Below the pieces are notes generated by a model. The model saw only the letters and a program-made list of their open reading frames with translations, ran no database searches and had not been told where the DNA came from. From Deltaproteobacteria bacterium (GTDB lineage Bacteria > Desulfobacterota > Binatia > Binatales > Binataceae), in NCBI GenBank assembly GCA_021799495.1, contig JAJZAI010000001.1, forward strand, positions 1 to 64,000: a DNA stretch of 64,000 bases, read 5' to 3'. Within the stretch, counting starts at the first letter, position 1. Each line of letters opens with the position of its first letter. Position numbers and translations under genes: made by a program. Below, piece after piece: positions 53,239 through 61,398 of the stretch.

Positions 53239-54354
53239 ATGTCGATTTACGAGCAAGTTCTGGGATTTATCGAAGCGCCTGAGGCCGAATCGTTCGAGTC
53301 GCTTGCTCTGGACGTTTTTCGCTTTCAATTCGCCAACGTCGCCGTTTATCGCGCCTATTGCCAAAGCCGCGGCGCCAGTCCGGAAAATGTGCGCACGCTC
53401 GCCGCCATCCCGTATGCGAGCACGCTCGCCTTCAAATATGCGGAGGTCGCGAACGCAACGCATGACGCCGCCGCCGGCCTGACCTTCCTGACGAGCGGAA
53501 CGACCAAAGGTTTCGCCGAACGGGGCCGTCATCGCGTGCCCAAACCCGGAATCTACCGCGCGGCCGCGATCGCGCATCTGCGGCGGATGCTCTTTCCTGA
53601 CGGCGCCCGCCTCGCGATGCTGGCGATGCATCCGACCGCCGAGCGGATGCCGGAATCGTCGCTTTCGCGCATGATCAGCTGGTGCATCGAGGAATTCGGC
53701 GTTGGCGCGGTCGCATGCGTCGCGACGCGGCAAGGGGTAGATGCCGCGGGCGCCGCGGCTTTTCTGGCCGAAACGGCCGCGCGCCGCGAACCAGTATGCG
53801 TCCTCGGCACGACGGCGTCATTCGCGGCGCTGTTCGAGCATCTGCGCGCGAGCGGGTCGCCGATGCGGCTGGCGGCGGGATCGCGAATCATGGACACGGG
53901 CGGCGCCAAGGGACAGGCGGCGCCGCTCAGCGCCGCGGCCGTCGTCCACGCGGCGGGCGCACTGCTCGGCGTGGCGCCCGCGCTCGCGATCAACGAATAC
54001 GGGATGACTGAATTGTGCTCGCAGCTTTACGATGCGACGCCGTTCAATTGCCCCGGCGCGGCGGGAACGCCCGGCGCGCGGATGAAACTCGCGCCGCCGT
54101 GGCTCAAGCCGGTCGCGCTCGATCCGGTAACGATGCGCCCGATGGCGGCGGGCGCGGTGGGAATGCTCGCGTTTTTCGATCTGGCCAATGCCGGTTCGAT
54201 TTCGGCGCTGATGACCGAAGATTTCGGCGTCGTGCGCGGCGATGCGGTCGCGATTCTGGGCCGCGCGGCGGCCGGCGAAGCGCGCGGCTGCGCGCTCGCG
54301 ATCGATGAATTCGCGGAACGGGAACTCGCGCGCGTAACGGCGAATCGGCAATGA
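53239..54354 (+). CDS. LuxE-like acyl-protein synthetase
   Basis: A 371-aa ANL-type adenylating enzyme of the LuxE family: FLTSGTTKGFAERGRHRVP (ATP loop, about residue 82), MDTGGAKG, and INEYGMTELCSQLYDATP. LuxE activates a carboxylic acid with ATP and hands it to the partner reductase. Its stop overlaps the LuxC-like start as ATGA. No LuxA, B or D is present. The acid it accepts is unknown. The ATG at 53239 lies 20 nt after ACATGGACG with a weak SD. Confidence 0.82.
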   Translation: MSIYEQVLGFIEAPEAESFESLALDVFRFQFANVAVYRAYCQSRGASPENVRTLAAIPYASTLAFKYAEVANATHDAAAGLTFLTSGTTKGFAERGRHRVPKPGIYRAAAIAHLRRMLFPDGARLAMLAMHPTAERMPESSLSRMISWCIEEFGVGAVACVATRQGVDAAGAAAFLAETAARREPVCVLGTTASFAALFEHLRASGSPMRLAAGSRIMDTGGAKGQAAPLSAAAVVHAAGALLGVAPALAINEYGMTELCSQLYDATPFNCPGAAGTPGARMKLAPPWLKPVALDPVTMRPMAAGAVGMLAFFDLANAGSISALMTEDFGVVRGDAVAILGRAAAGEARGCALAIDEFAERELARVTANRQ

Positions 54355-55640
54355 ACGGCGCTGAAGAAACTGCGTCAGCCGCGCGGCGCGGCGCGACTCT
54401 CGACGGACGAGATATCGAAGCGCGGGCCGCGGAAGTGCGCGGCGCGCTGAGATCGCCGCTTGCGCCGGCGCGAATCGCCAGTGCGCTCGCGGCGGCGCTC
54501 GACGCATGGCGCGAGCGCGACTTCGCGCCGCGCCGCCGCGCCATCGCCGCGATCGCCCAGGCGCGGGGATGGAGCGAGGCGCTGCTCGACGAATCATTCG
54601 ACGCGCTGTTAGCGCCTTTTGATGCAGAGTCAATCCGCGACTTCGCGCGGACGGCGCCCGCGGCCAACGAATTGGTCGGCGTCGTGATGCCGGGCAATGT
54701 TCCCGGCGCCGGAATGCATGAGGTCGTCGCGGCGCTGCTCTGCGGACGCGGCTTGATCCTCAAGACGGCGAGCGCCGAACCGTTGGCGTTCGCGGCGTTC
54801 GCGGAGACTTTGCGCGAGGCGGACGCGGCCGTTGGCGAACGAATCGCCGTGATGAACTGGAGCCGCGAAAATCATGCGGCGAGCGCGGCGCTCGGACGCG
54901 CATGCGATTGGATCGCCGCTTTCGGCGATGATTTTACGCTTGCCGATCTGAGCCGAATCATATCCGCCGTCAAAACCTCCCGGACTCTGGCCGGCTTTGG
55001 CGCCCGCTACAGCGGCGTGGTCGTCGCCGGGCCGGATTGGACGACCGGCGGCGACGAATTGGCCGGCGCCATCGCGCGCGACGTCGTATTGTTTGAACAG
55101 CAAGGATGCCTTTCGCCTCATCAGGTGATGATTGAAGCGAATGACGCCGCCGCGGCGCGGGATTTTGCGCGGCGGCTCGCCGCGGCGTTGGAACGTCAGG
55201 CGGCGCGGACGCCTCCGCCCTCGCGGTTGGATTTGGAAGCCGCCGCCGCGGTGCGGCGGATGCGTGAGAGCGCGCGCTGGCGGATGCTGGGCGGCGACGC
55301 GGGCGTCGAATTGTTCGAGGGCGGCGGATGGGGCGAGCCGCATCGATGGACCGTCGTTCTTGACGATCGCGCCGAATTCACGCCATCGCCGGGCTTTCGC
55401 GCGCTGACGGTCGCACGCTACGCGAACGATAACGAATTGCACGACCGCTTAAGCCGCTTCTCCGGCCGTTTCGAGGCATTCGCGCTCGCGGCGCCGCCCG
55501 CGCGTTGGAACGGCCCGCACTATATCCTGAAGCGGCTCGGCGCCACTTACATTTGCAAGCCGGGCGCGATGCAATCGCCGCCGCTGGATTGGCGGCATGG
55601 CGGCGGCGTCTTTCTCGAGCGGCTGAGAACTTCGCCATGA
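54351..55640 (+). CDS. LuxC-like acyl-CoA/acyl-protein reductase
   Basis: A 429-aa aldehyde-dehydrogenase-fold reductase. ANELVGVVMPGNVPGAGMHEVVAALLCGRGLILKTAS is the LuxC cofactor region, and the catalytic Cys lies in FEQQGCLSPHQVMIE near residue 260. It reduces an activated acyl group to aldehyde with NADPH. It overlaps both neighbours by 4 bases (ATGA), so the LuxE, LuxC and aminotransferase proteins are made together. Confidence 0.83.
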   Translation: MNGAEETASAARRGATLDGRDIEARAAEVRGALRSPLAPARIASALAAALDAWRERDFAPRRRAIAAIAQARGWSEALLDESFDALLAPFDAESIRDFARTAPAANELVGVVMPGNVPGAGMHEVVAALLCGRGLILKTASAEPLAFAAFAETLREADAAVGERIAVMNWSRENHAASAALGRACDWIAAFGDDFTLADLSRIISAVKTSRTLAGFGARYSGVVVAGPDWTTGGDELAGAIARDVVLFEQQGCLSPHQVMIEANDAAAARDFARRLAAALERQAARTPPPSRLDLEAAAAVRRMRESARWRMLGGDAGVELFEGGGWGEPHRWTVVLDDRAEFTPSPGFRALTVARYANDNELHDRLSRFSGRFEAFALAAPPARWNGPHYILKRLGATYICKPGAMQSPPLDWRHGGGVFLERLRTSP

Positions 55641-56842
55641 GCCGCGCGCGCGACGCCTTCCTGCGCCATCTGGCGCAAACCTCCGACGCGCCGATCGGTC
55701 TGGAAATCGAACGGGCCGAGGGATGCTGGCTGTATTGCGCCGATGGCCGGCGTTATCTCGACCTGATCGCGGGAATCGGCGTGAGCGCGCTGGGGCATGG
55801 AAATCCCGCCGTGCTCGCGGCGATCGAGCGGCAATCGCGCCGCCATCTGCATGCGATGGTTTACGGCGAGTACGTAATCGAGGCGCAGGCGGCATATGCG
55901 GCGCGGCTCGCGGAAGCGCTGCCGCGGGAGTTTTCGCGCGTTTATTTCACCAACAGCGGCGCGGAAGCGATCGAGGGCGCGCTCAAGGCCGCGCGTAAAT
56001 TCACCGGCCGCGCGACCTTCGTTTCGTTCGACGGCGCCTATCACGGCGACACGATGGCGGCGTTGGCGTTGATGGGCAACGAGACCTTTCGCGCGCCGTT
56101 TGAACCGCTGCCTGGTCCGGTGCGGCGTCTGCCATTCAACAACGGCGCCGCGCTCGAATCGATCGACGAGCGCGTCGCGGCCGTGGTGATCGAACCAATC
56201 CAGGCGGAGGGCGGCGTCAGAATTCCATCGCGCGATTTCATGCTGGCGTTGCGCGAACGATGCTCACGCGCTGGAACGCTGCTGATTTTCGACGAGGTGC
56301 TGACCGGTTTGGGACGCACCGGGCGGCTGTTCGCGATGGAGCATTTCGGCGTCAAGCCCGACCTGATCGTGCTGGCCAAAGCGCTGGGCGGCGGGATGCC
56401 GCTCGGGGCGTTTTGTGGCAGCGACGAGATTCTGGGACGGCTGGCTCACGACCCGCCGCTTGGCCATATCACCACCTTCGGCGGCCATCCGGTCTCCTGC
56501 GCCGCCGGCCTCGCCGCCTTCGATCAAATTTTGTCCAATCAATTGTGGGAAACCGCCGCACGGTCCGGAGCGGCATTCCGCGCGCGTCTTGAGAAGCTGA
56601 TCGGCCGTCAAATCCTGGCGGTGCGCGGGCTGGGGTTATTAATTGGCGTCGAGTTCGCGCAGGCGGCCCTAGCGCATCGTTTTGTCGCCGAAACGATCGC
56701 CCGGGGCGTTGTGATCAATTGGACGCTTAATTCTGACCGTGTGGTCAGGCTCGCTCCACCTCTGACGATATCCGCGGCGGAGCTGGATTTTGCCTTCGTC
56801 GCGATGAACCACGCACTTGAAGCAATAGCGGCGGGCGGGTAG
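55637..56842 (+). CDS. Class III PLP-dependent aminotransferase
   Basis: A 401-aa acetylornithine/ornithine-type aminotransferase: GIGVSALGHGNPAV, FTNSGAEAIEGALKAARKFTG, EPIQAEGG, IFDEVLTGLGRTG and the PLP Lys in VLAKALGGGMPLGAF. The ATG at 55637 overlaps the LuxC-like stop, so the track start at 55505 is rejected. It probably aminates the aldehyde made by LuxC. A role like HpnO in amino-hopanoid synthesis is an alternative. Substrate unproven. Confidence 0.88.
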   Translation: MSRARDAFLRHLAQTSDAPIGLEIERAEGCWLYCADGRRYLDLIAGIGVSALGHGNPAVLAAIERQSRRHLHAMVYGEYVIEAQAAYAARLAEALPREFSRVYFTNSGAEAIEGALKAARKFTGRATFVSFDGAYHGDTMAALALMGNETFRAPFEPLPGPVRRLPFNNGAALESIDERVAAVVIEPIQAEGGVRIPSRDFMLALRERCSRAGTLLIFDEVLTGLGRTGRLFAMEHFGVKPDLIVLAKALGGGMPLGAFCGSDEILGRLAHDPPLGHITTFGGHPVSCAAGLAAFDQILSNQLWETAARSGAAFRARLEKLIGRQILAVRGLGLLIGVEFAQAALAHRFVAETIARGVVINWTLNSDRVVRLAPPLTISAAELDFAFVAMNHALEAIAAGG

Positions 56843-56853
56843 GGATAGACATC

Positions 56854-58185
56854 GTGGGGGCTGCCGCATCGGCACGAAGGGCGTTTCATCGTCCGCGCAA
56901 GGTTGCTAGCAAACCGGCCGCGCCGGTGCGCCCCAAACAGGTCTCGCCGCAACAACTCGAAGCTGAATTCGACGACAATCTTGAAGCCGTAGACATCCTC
57001 AAGAAGTCCGGCCCGGTCGGAATCTTCTTCGTCATCGCCTACATCGCGGTCGACGCTCGTGCACATCTGGCCGGAAAATCGGTCTTGGCGTTCGAGTACC
57101 ACTGGATCGCGCTGGCCGTCGTATTGTTGTTCTTCGGCCTGACCTGGCTGCCGGGATTCCGCGCGCACTGGCGGTTCTGGTCGTTGATGACCTGTCTCGT
57201 GATGATCTCGCTGATTATCAGGATCAGCGGAATCACTCACGAAGGCGCCACGCGCTATATCACGATTGTTCTTTGTCCGTTCGCGACGGCCGCATTCGTG
57301 ATTTGGGGCTGGCGATGGCAATTACTGCTGATAATTTCCTGCTTTTTGCTCTACTTGATCGGCGAGCTCCTGATTCCGATCGGGCCGCGTTTCGATATCC
57401 ACCGGCTGCTGGGATTGCTCGCGGCGCTTACGCTTTCGCAATTTACGGCCGTCTTTCTTGATCGTTATCGGCGCAGATTGCGCCGGCAGTTGATCCAGCT
57501 GGCCGAGGCCGCCGCCTTCCGCGAGACCCAGATCGCGACCATGACCCACGATATCCGTAATCCGCTGGCCACGCTGGTCGGGCTGGTCACTTTGCTGGTG
57601 GAGGACGACCTGGAGGAAAAGGATCGCAGCAATCTGCTCGCCCGAGTCTGGTCGACAACCACCTCAATGGATTTGCTGGTCAAAAACGTGCTCGACCTCT
57701 ATCTCCTGGAGGAGCAGCGGCTGCGGCCGAACTGGCGGCCGATCGACGCCAACGGCGTGGTCGCGGAAACCGCCGAACATTGCGCTATCGAAGCACGGCT
57801 CAAGGGCTTGCGCCTGCGGGTCGATTTGGGCGGATTGCCGAAGGCGAGCCTCGATCCGCTTCATCTTGAACGGATCGTCGCCAACCTCGTGACGAGCGCC
57901 GTGCGGCGCACGCCGGCCGGCGAAGTGCGGCTGCAAACCTCGCAGTTTGGCGATTGGGTAGTGGTCGAAGTCAGCGACACGGGGCCGGAGGCGACGCCAC
58001 ACGAGATCGAGCATATTTTCGACCGGCCGAATCTGGCGGTCGATGGCGCGCGCTCATCCGCGCTCGGGCGCTATATCGCGCACGCGCTGGTCGAGGCCGA
58101 CGGCGGCAAAATTCAGGCCCGCGTCGAAGAGGGATGGGGACTCAATCTGATCGTGCAGTTGCCGATCGAGCCGCCGGTCCGCTGA
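56854..58185 (+). CDS. Membrane histidine kinase with degenerate ATP-binding domain
   Basis: A 443-aa protein with about six helices in residues 50-200, then a dimerisation domain with intact H-box MTHDIRNPLATL. The catalytic domain is degraded: N-box NLVTSA (second Asn lost), G1 DTGPEA instead of DxGxG, and no GxGxG in the G2 region (SSALGRYIAHA). ATP hydrolysis is doubtful. It starts at GTG 11 nt after the aminotransferase, so it belongs to the same operon. No response regulator is nearby. Confidence 0.83.
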   Translation: MGAAASARRAFHRPRKVASKPAAPVRPKQVSPQQLEAEFDDNLEAVDILKKSGPVGIFFVIAYIAVDARAHLAGKSVLAFEYHWIALAVVLLFFGLTWLPGFRAHWRFWSLMTCLVMISLIIRISGITHEGATRYITIVLCPFATAAFVIWGWRWQLLLIISCFLLYLIGELLIPIGPRFDIHRLLGLLAALTLSQFTAVFLDRYRRRLRRQLIQLAEAAAFRETQIATMTHDIRNPLATLVGLVTLLVEDDLEEKDRSNLLARVWSTTTSMDLLVKNVLDLYLLEEQRLRPNWRPIDANGVVAETAEHCAIEARLKGLRLRVDLGGLPKASLDPLHLERIVANLVTSAVRRTPAGEVRLQTSQFGDWVVVEVSDTGPEATPHEIEHIFDRPNLAVDGARSSALGRYIAHALVEADGGKIQARVEEGWGLNLIVQLPIEPPVR

Positions 58186-58321
58186 TTAAGATCCCGAATT
58201 CTCCAGAAAGATCGATACAGGATCCGAACGCGGTCAAATTTCACGTTGCGCCCACCTCATTGCGCTATAGTGCATCCACCCGCGGCGCGCGCTCGTCCGG
58301 GCGGAGCCGAGGAGAAACGCC

Positions 58322-59803
58322 ATGGATTCGCCGAAAAAGTCAAAATCAGCCGCGCTTCGCGCACGGCTGAACCATCCGATAATCGACTCCGACGGCCATC
58401 ACATGGAGTTGCCGACGGTCTTTCAGGATTATCTGCGCGAAGTTGGCGGCGCGGAGCTTATCGATCGTTTCAGATCGGTCTTTTTCGACACTTTCTTCGA
58501 TCCTCGATGGCGCAATTTCTCGCCCGCCGAGCGCCATCAGCGGCGCACGATTCGGCCCACCTGGTGGGCGTGCCCGGCGCGCAACACCCGCGACCTGGCG
58601 ACGGCTCTCATGCCGCGCCTGTTCCATGAGCGGATGGACGAGATGGGACTTGACGTTTCGATCGTCTATCCGACCCTCGGGCTGCTGGCGGTGCAGATGG
58701 AAGACGACGAAGTGCGGCGCGCGGCGGCGCGCGCGCTGAATCGGATGAAGGCCGATACCTTCGCGGGACTTACCGACCGGCTGATTCCGGTCGCGACCAT
58801 ACCGATGCATACGCCGGCGGAAGCGATCGCCGAGCTTGAATACGCGGTGGGCGAGCTGGGCCTGCGCGCGGTCATGATGGCGAGCTACGTGCGGCGGCCG
58901 ATCGAATTCGCGAAAAAAATCTCGCCAGAAGCCGCCCGCCACGCAATCTGGATGGACACATACGGGCTGGACAGCGAATACGACTACGATCCGGTCTGGG
59001 CGAAATGCGTCGAACTCGGCGTATCGCCGACGTTTCATTCCGTGGGTTACGGATGGGGAAGCCGGGCCACGCCGTCGAATTACGTGCACAACCATCTTGG
59101 AAATTTCGCCGCCAGCGCCGACGCGATTTGCCGCGGTCTGGTCATGGGCGGCGTGCCGATGCGTTTTCCGGCGTTGCGTTTCGCCTTCATGGAGGGCGGC
59201 GCGGCGTGGGCGCGCAACTTGTATTGCGATTTGATCTCGCACTGGCGCAAGCGCAATCGCGCCGCGATGGAAAACTACAATCCGGCGAATATCAACGACG
59301 CGGTGTTTGTCGAACTGGCGCGCCAATACGGCAGCGGCGGAATCGGGGAGCGCGCGGAGGAGATGCTGACGGCCTTTCGCGGCTTCATGCAACGCGGCGA
59401 AGATCCGGCGCTGCTCGACGAGTGGGAGCAGAGCGGCATCCGGCGGCCCGAAGATATACGCGACATCTTCACCGAACGTTTTTATTTCGGCTGCGAGGGC
59501 GACGATCCGATGAACCTGCTCGCCTATGATGCGAAGGGATCGCCGTTTGGCGCGCGCCTGCGCGCGCTCTACGGCTCCGACCTCGGCCACTGGGACGTGC
59601 CCGAGATGGCCGAAGCGGCGGAGGAGGCTTACGAGCTGGTCGCGGACGGATTGCTGCGCGAAGAGGATTTCCGCGCTATGGTTTTCGGCGACGCCGTGAA
59701 ATTCTGGACCGCGGCGAATCCGGATTTCTTCGCTGGAACAATCGTTGAGAACGCCGCGTCCGCGGCCATTCCCGCGCCGCCGCGGCGCGCCACCGGGAGA
59801 TGA
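58322..59803 (+). CDS. Amidohydrolase_2 family metal-dependent hydrolase
   Basis: A 493-aa TIM-barrel protein. It has HPIIDSDGHHMELP (first metal motif), RLIPVATIPMHTPAEAIAEL, His in SPTFHSVGYGWG, and a C-terminal Asp in LYGSDLGHWDVP. The ACMSD-like branch includes decarboxylases and hydrolases of aromatic acids. GAGGAGAA lies 7 nt before the ATG. The reaction cannot be specified; decarboxylase is as likely as hydrolase. Confidence 0.85.
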   Translation: MDSPKKSKSAALRARLNHPIIDSDGHHMELPTVFQDYLREVGGAELIDRFRSVFFDTFFDPRWRNFSPAERHQRRTIRPTWWACPARNTRDLATALMPRLFHERMDEMGLDVSIVYPTLGLLAVQMEDDEVRRAAARALNRMKADTFAGLTDRLIPVATIPMHTPAEAIAELEYAVGELGLRAVMMASYVRRPIEFAKKISPEAARHAIWMDTYGLDSEYDYDPVWAKCVELGVSPTFHSVGYGWGSRATPSNYVHNHLGNFAASADAICRGLVMGGVPMRFPALRFAFMEGGAAWARNLYCDLISHWRKRNRAAMENYNPANINDAVFVELARQYGSGGIGERAEEMLTAFRGFMQRGEDPALLDEWEQSGIRRPEDIRDIFTERFYFGCEGDDPMNLLAYDAKGSPFGARLRALYGSDLGHWDVPEMAEAAEEAYELVADGLLREEDFRAMVFGDAVKFWTAANPDFFAGTIVENAASAAIPAPPRRATGR

Positions 59804-59806
59804 ATC

Positions 59807-61387
59807 TTGCGCTACGGCTTCGTCATCGATCACAACCGATGCATCGGATGCCACGCCTGCACGGTTGCGTGCAAGGAAGAAAACGACGTCCCCGTCGGCG
59901 TCTTCCGCACCTGGGTCAAATACATCGAGAAGGGAAGTTTTCCCAACTCAAGCCGTCATTTTGGCGTGATGCGCTGCAATCACTGCGAGGCCGCTCCATG
60001 CGTGGAGATTTGTCCGACGCAGGCGCTCTTCCATCGTCCGGACGGCATCGTCGATTTCGACAACAGCCGCTGCATCGGATGCAAATCGTGCATGCAGGCC
60101 TGTCCATACGACGCGCTCTACCTCGATCCGCGCACGCATACGGCCGCCAAATGCAATTTCTGCGCGCATCGCATCGAACGCAACCTTGAGCCCGCGTGCG
60201 TGATCGTATGTCCGACGCAGGCGATCATCGCCGGCGATATCGACAACCCCGACTCGCAAGCGGGCCGGATGGTCGCGAGCGGAAAGCTCGGCGTCCGCAA
60301 ACCGCATAAAGCCACTCAGCCAAAACTGTTCTACTCGGGAATCGAGGGCGACTTCCTTGATCCCTCGATGATGACGCCGCAGCCGAGTTATCTCTGGTCC
60401 GAGCGTCCCCCTGACGGAAATCCCTACGCCGTGACGCCGCCATCCGCGGACTCCAGGCCGGCGCCGGGCGCCGCGCGCGTGGTTTACGACGTGGCGCATC
60501 GGCGGCCCTGGGGGTTGATTCCGGTCTTTTATTTGTGGACCAAGGCGATCGCCGCGGGACTGATCATCATCGCCGCGTTCGTAATGGGAATTGATCCCGA
60601 ACTCGCCGCCTCGCGCGGACCGCTGCTTAATGAATTCGCGCCGCTCGCCGCGATCGTTTTTCTGGCGATAACGACAGCGCTCCTGATCGCCGACCTCGAC
60701 CGCCCCGAACGTTTCTATTTCATCCTGATCAAACCCAACCCGCGATCATGGCTGGTGCGGGGCACCTGGATACTGATGCTGTTCGGCGCGCTCGTTTCAG
60801 CCTGGTTTGGATGGGCGCTGGTATTTCACACGACTCCACCCGCGGCGATACGATGGGCGGCGGCGGCGGCCGGCGCCGGATCCGCGTGTTACTCGGCGTT
60901 CCTGTTCGCGCAGGGACGCGGGCGTGATCTTTGGCAGAATTCCTCTTTTCTGTGGATTCTGCTGGCGCAAGCGGTGGTCGCGGGCGCCGCCGCGATGATC
61001 CTGCTCGCGATCTTCGCGAGTTCGTCCGCGGCGCGGCATGCGGGGGCGATGCCGATTCCGGGTTTCGTGCGGAAAATGGACGTGGTGATGCTGATCGGCG
61101 TGTCGTTCAACGCCGCGATCGCGATCGGAATCGTGATGCTGCCGCAATATACGGCCGACGCGCGCAAAGCGATCGAACTGATTCGCGGCGGTCGGCTGAG
61201 TTCGAGTTTCTGGTACGGCGTGATCGGCGCTGGCAGCCTGATGCCCGCGCTGCTTGCGGCGTTTCTTATCTGGCATGGCGTGTCCGACCGCGGGTTGGAT
61301 CGGCTGACGGCGATTCTGGCGCTGCTCGGCGTGCTGGTGTTCGACGAAATCTGGATTCTGGCCGGCCAGGCCGCGCCGCTGAGCTGA
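59807..61387 (+). CDS. Fused four-cluster ferredoxin and NrfD-type membrane subunit
   Basis: A 526-aa protein. Residues 1-150 hold four 4Fe-4S motifs as in PsrB/DmsB: CIGCHACTVAC, CNHCEAAPCVEIC, CIGCKSCMQAC and CNFCAHRIERNLEPAC. After a linker, residues 235-525 form an NrfD/PsrC membrane domain of about eight helices. The two are usually separate subunits. It connects the quinone pool to the molybdopterin subunit that follows. The start is TTG with GGGAG 7 nt upstream. There is no Tat signal. Confidence 0.88.
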   Translation: MRYGFVIDHNRCIGCHACTVACKEENDVPVGVFRTWVKYIEKGSFPNSSRHFGVMRCNHCEAAPCVEICPTQALFHRPDGIVDFDNSRCIGCKSCMQACPYDALYLDPRTHTAAKCNFCAHRIERNLEPACVIVCPTQAIIAGDIDNPDSQAGRMVASGKLGVRKPHKATQPKLFYSGIEGDFLDPSMMTPQPSYLWSERPPDGNPYAVTPPSADSRPAPGAARVVYDVAHRRPWGLIPVFYLWTKAIAAGLIIIAAFVMGIDPELAASRGPLLNEFAPLAAIVFLAITTALLIADLDRPERFYFILIKPNPRSWLVRGTWILMLFGALVSAWFGWALVFHTTPPAAIRWAAAAAGAGSACYSAFLFAQGRGRDLWQNSSFLWILLAQAVVAGAAAMILLAIFASSSAARHAGAMPIPGFVRKMDVVMLIGVSFNAAIAIGIVMLPQYTADARKAIELIRGGRLSSSFWYGVIGAGSLMPALLAAFLIWHGVSDRGLDRLTAILALLGVLVFDEIWILAGQAAPLS

Positions 61388-61398
61388 GGAGCAGCATC

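Noticed and set aside
53239-55640. Bioluminescence operon
   Set aside because: LuxE- and LuxC-like genes are present but luxA, luxB and luxD are not; the LLM protein at 13 kb is distant and not luciferase-specific.
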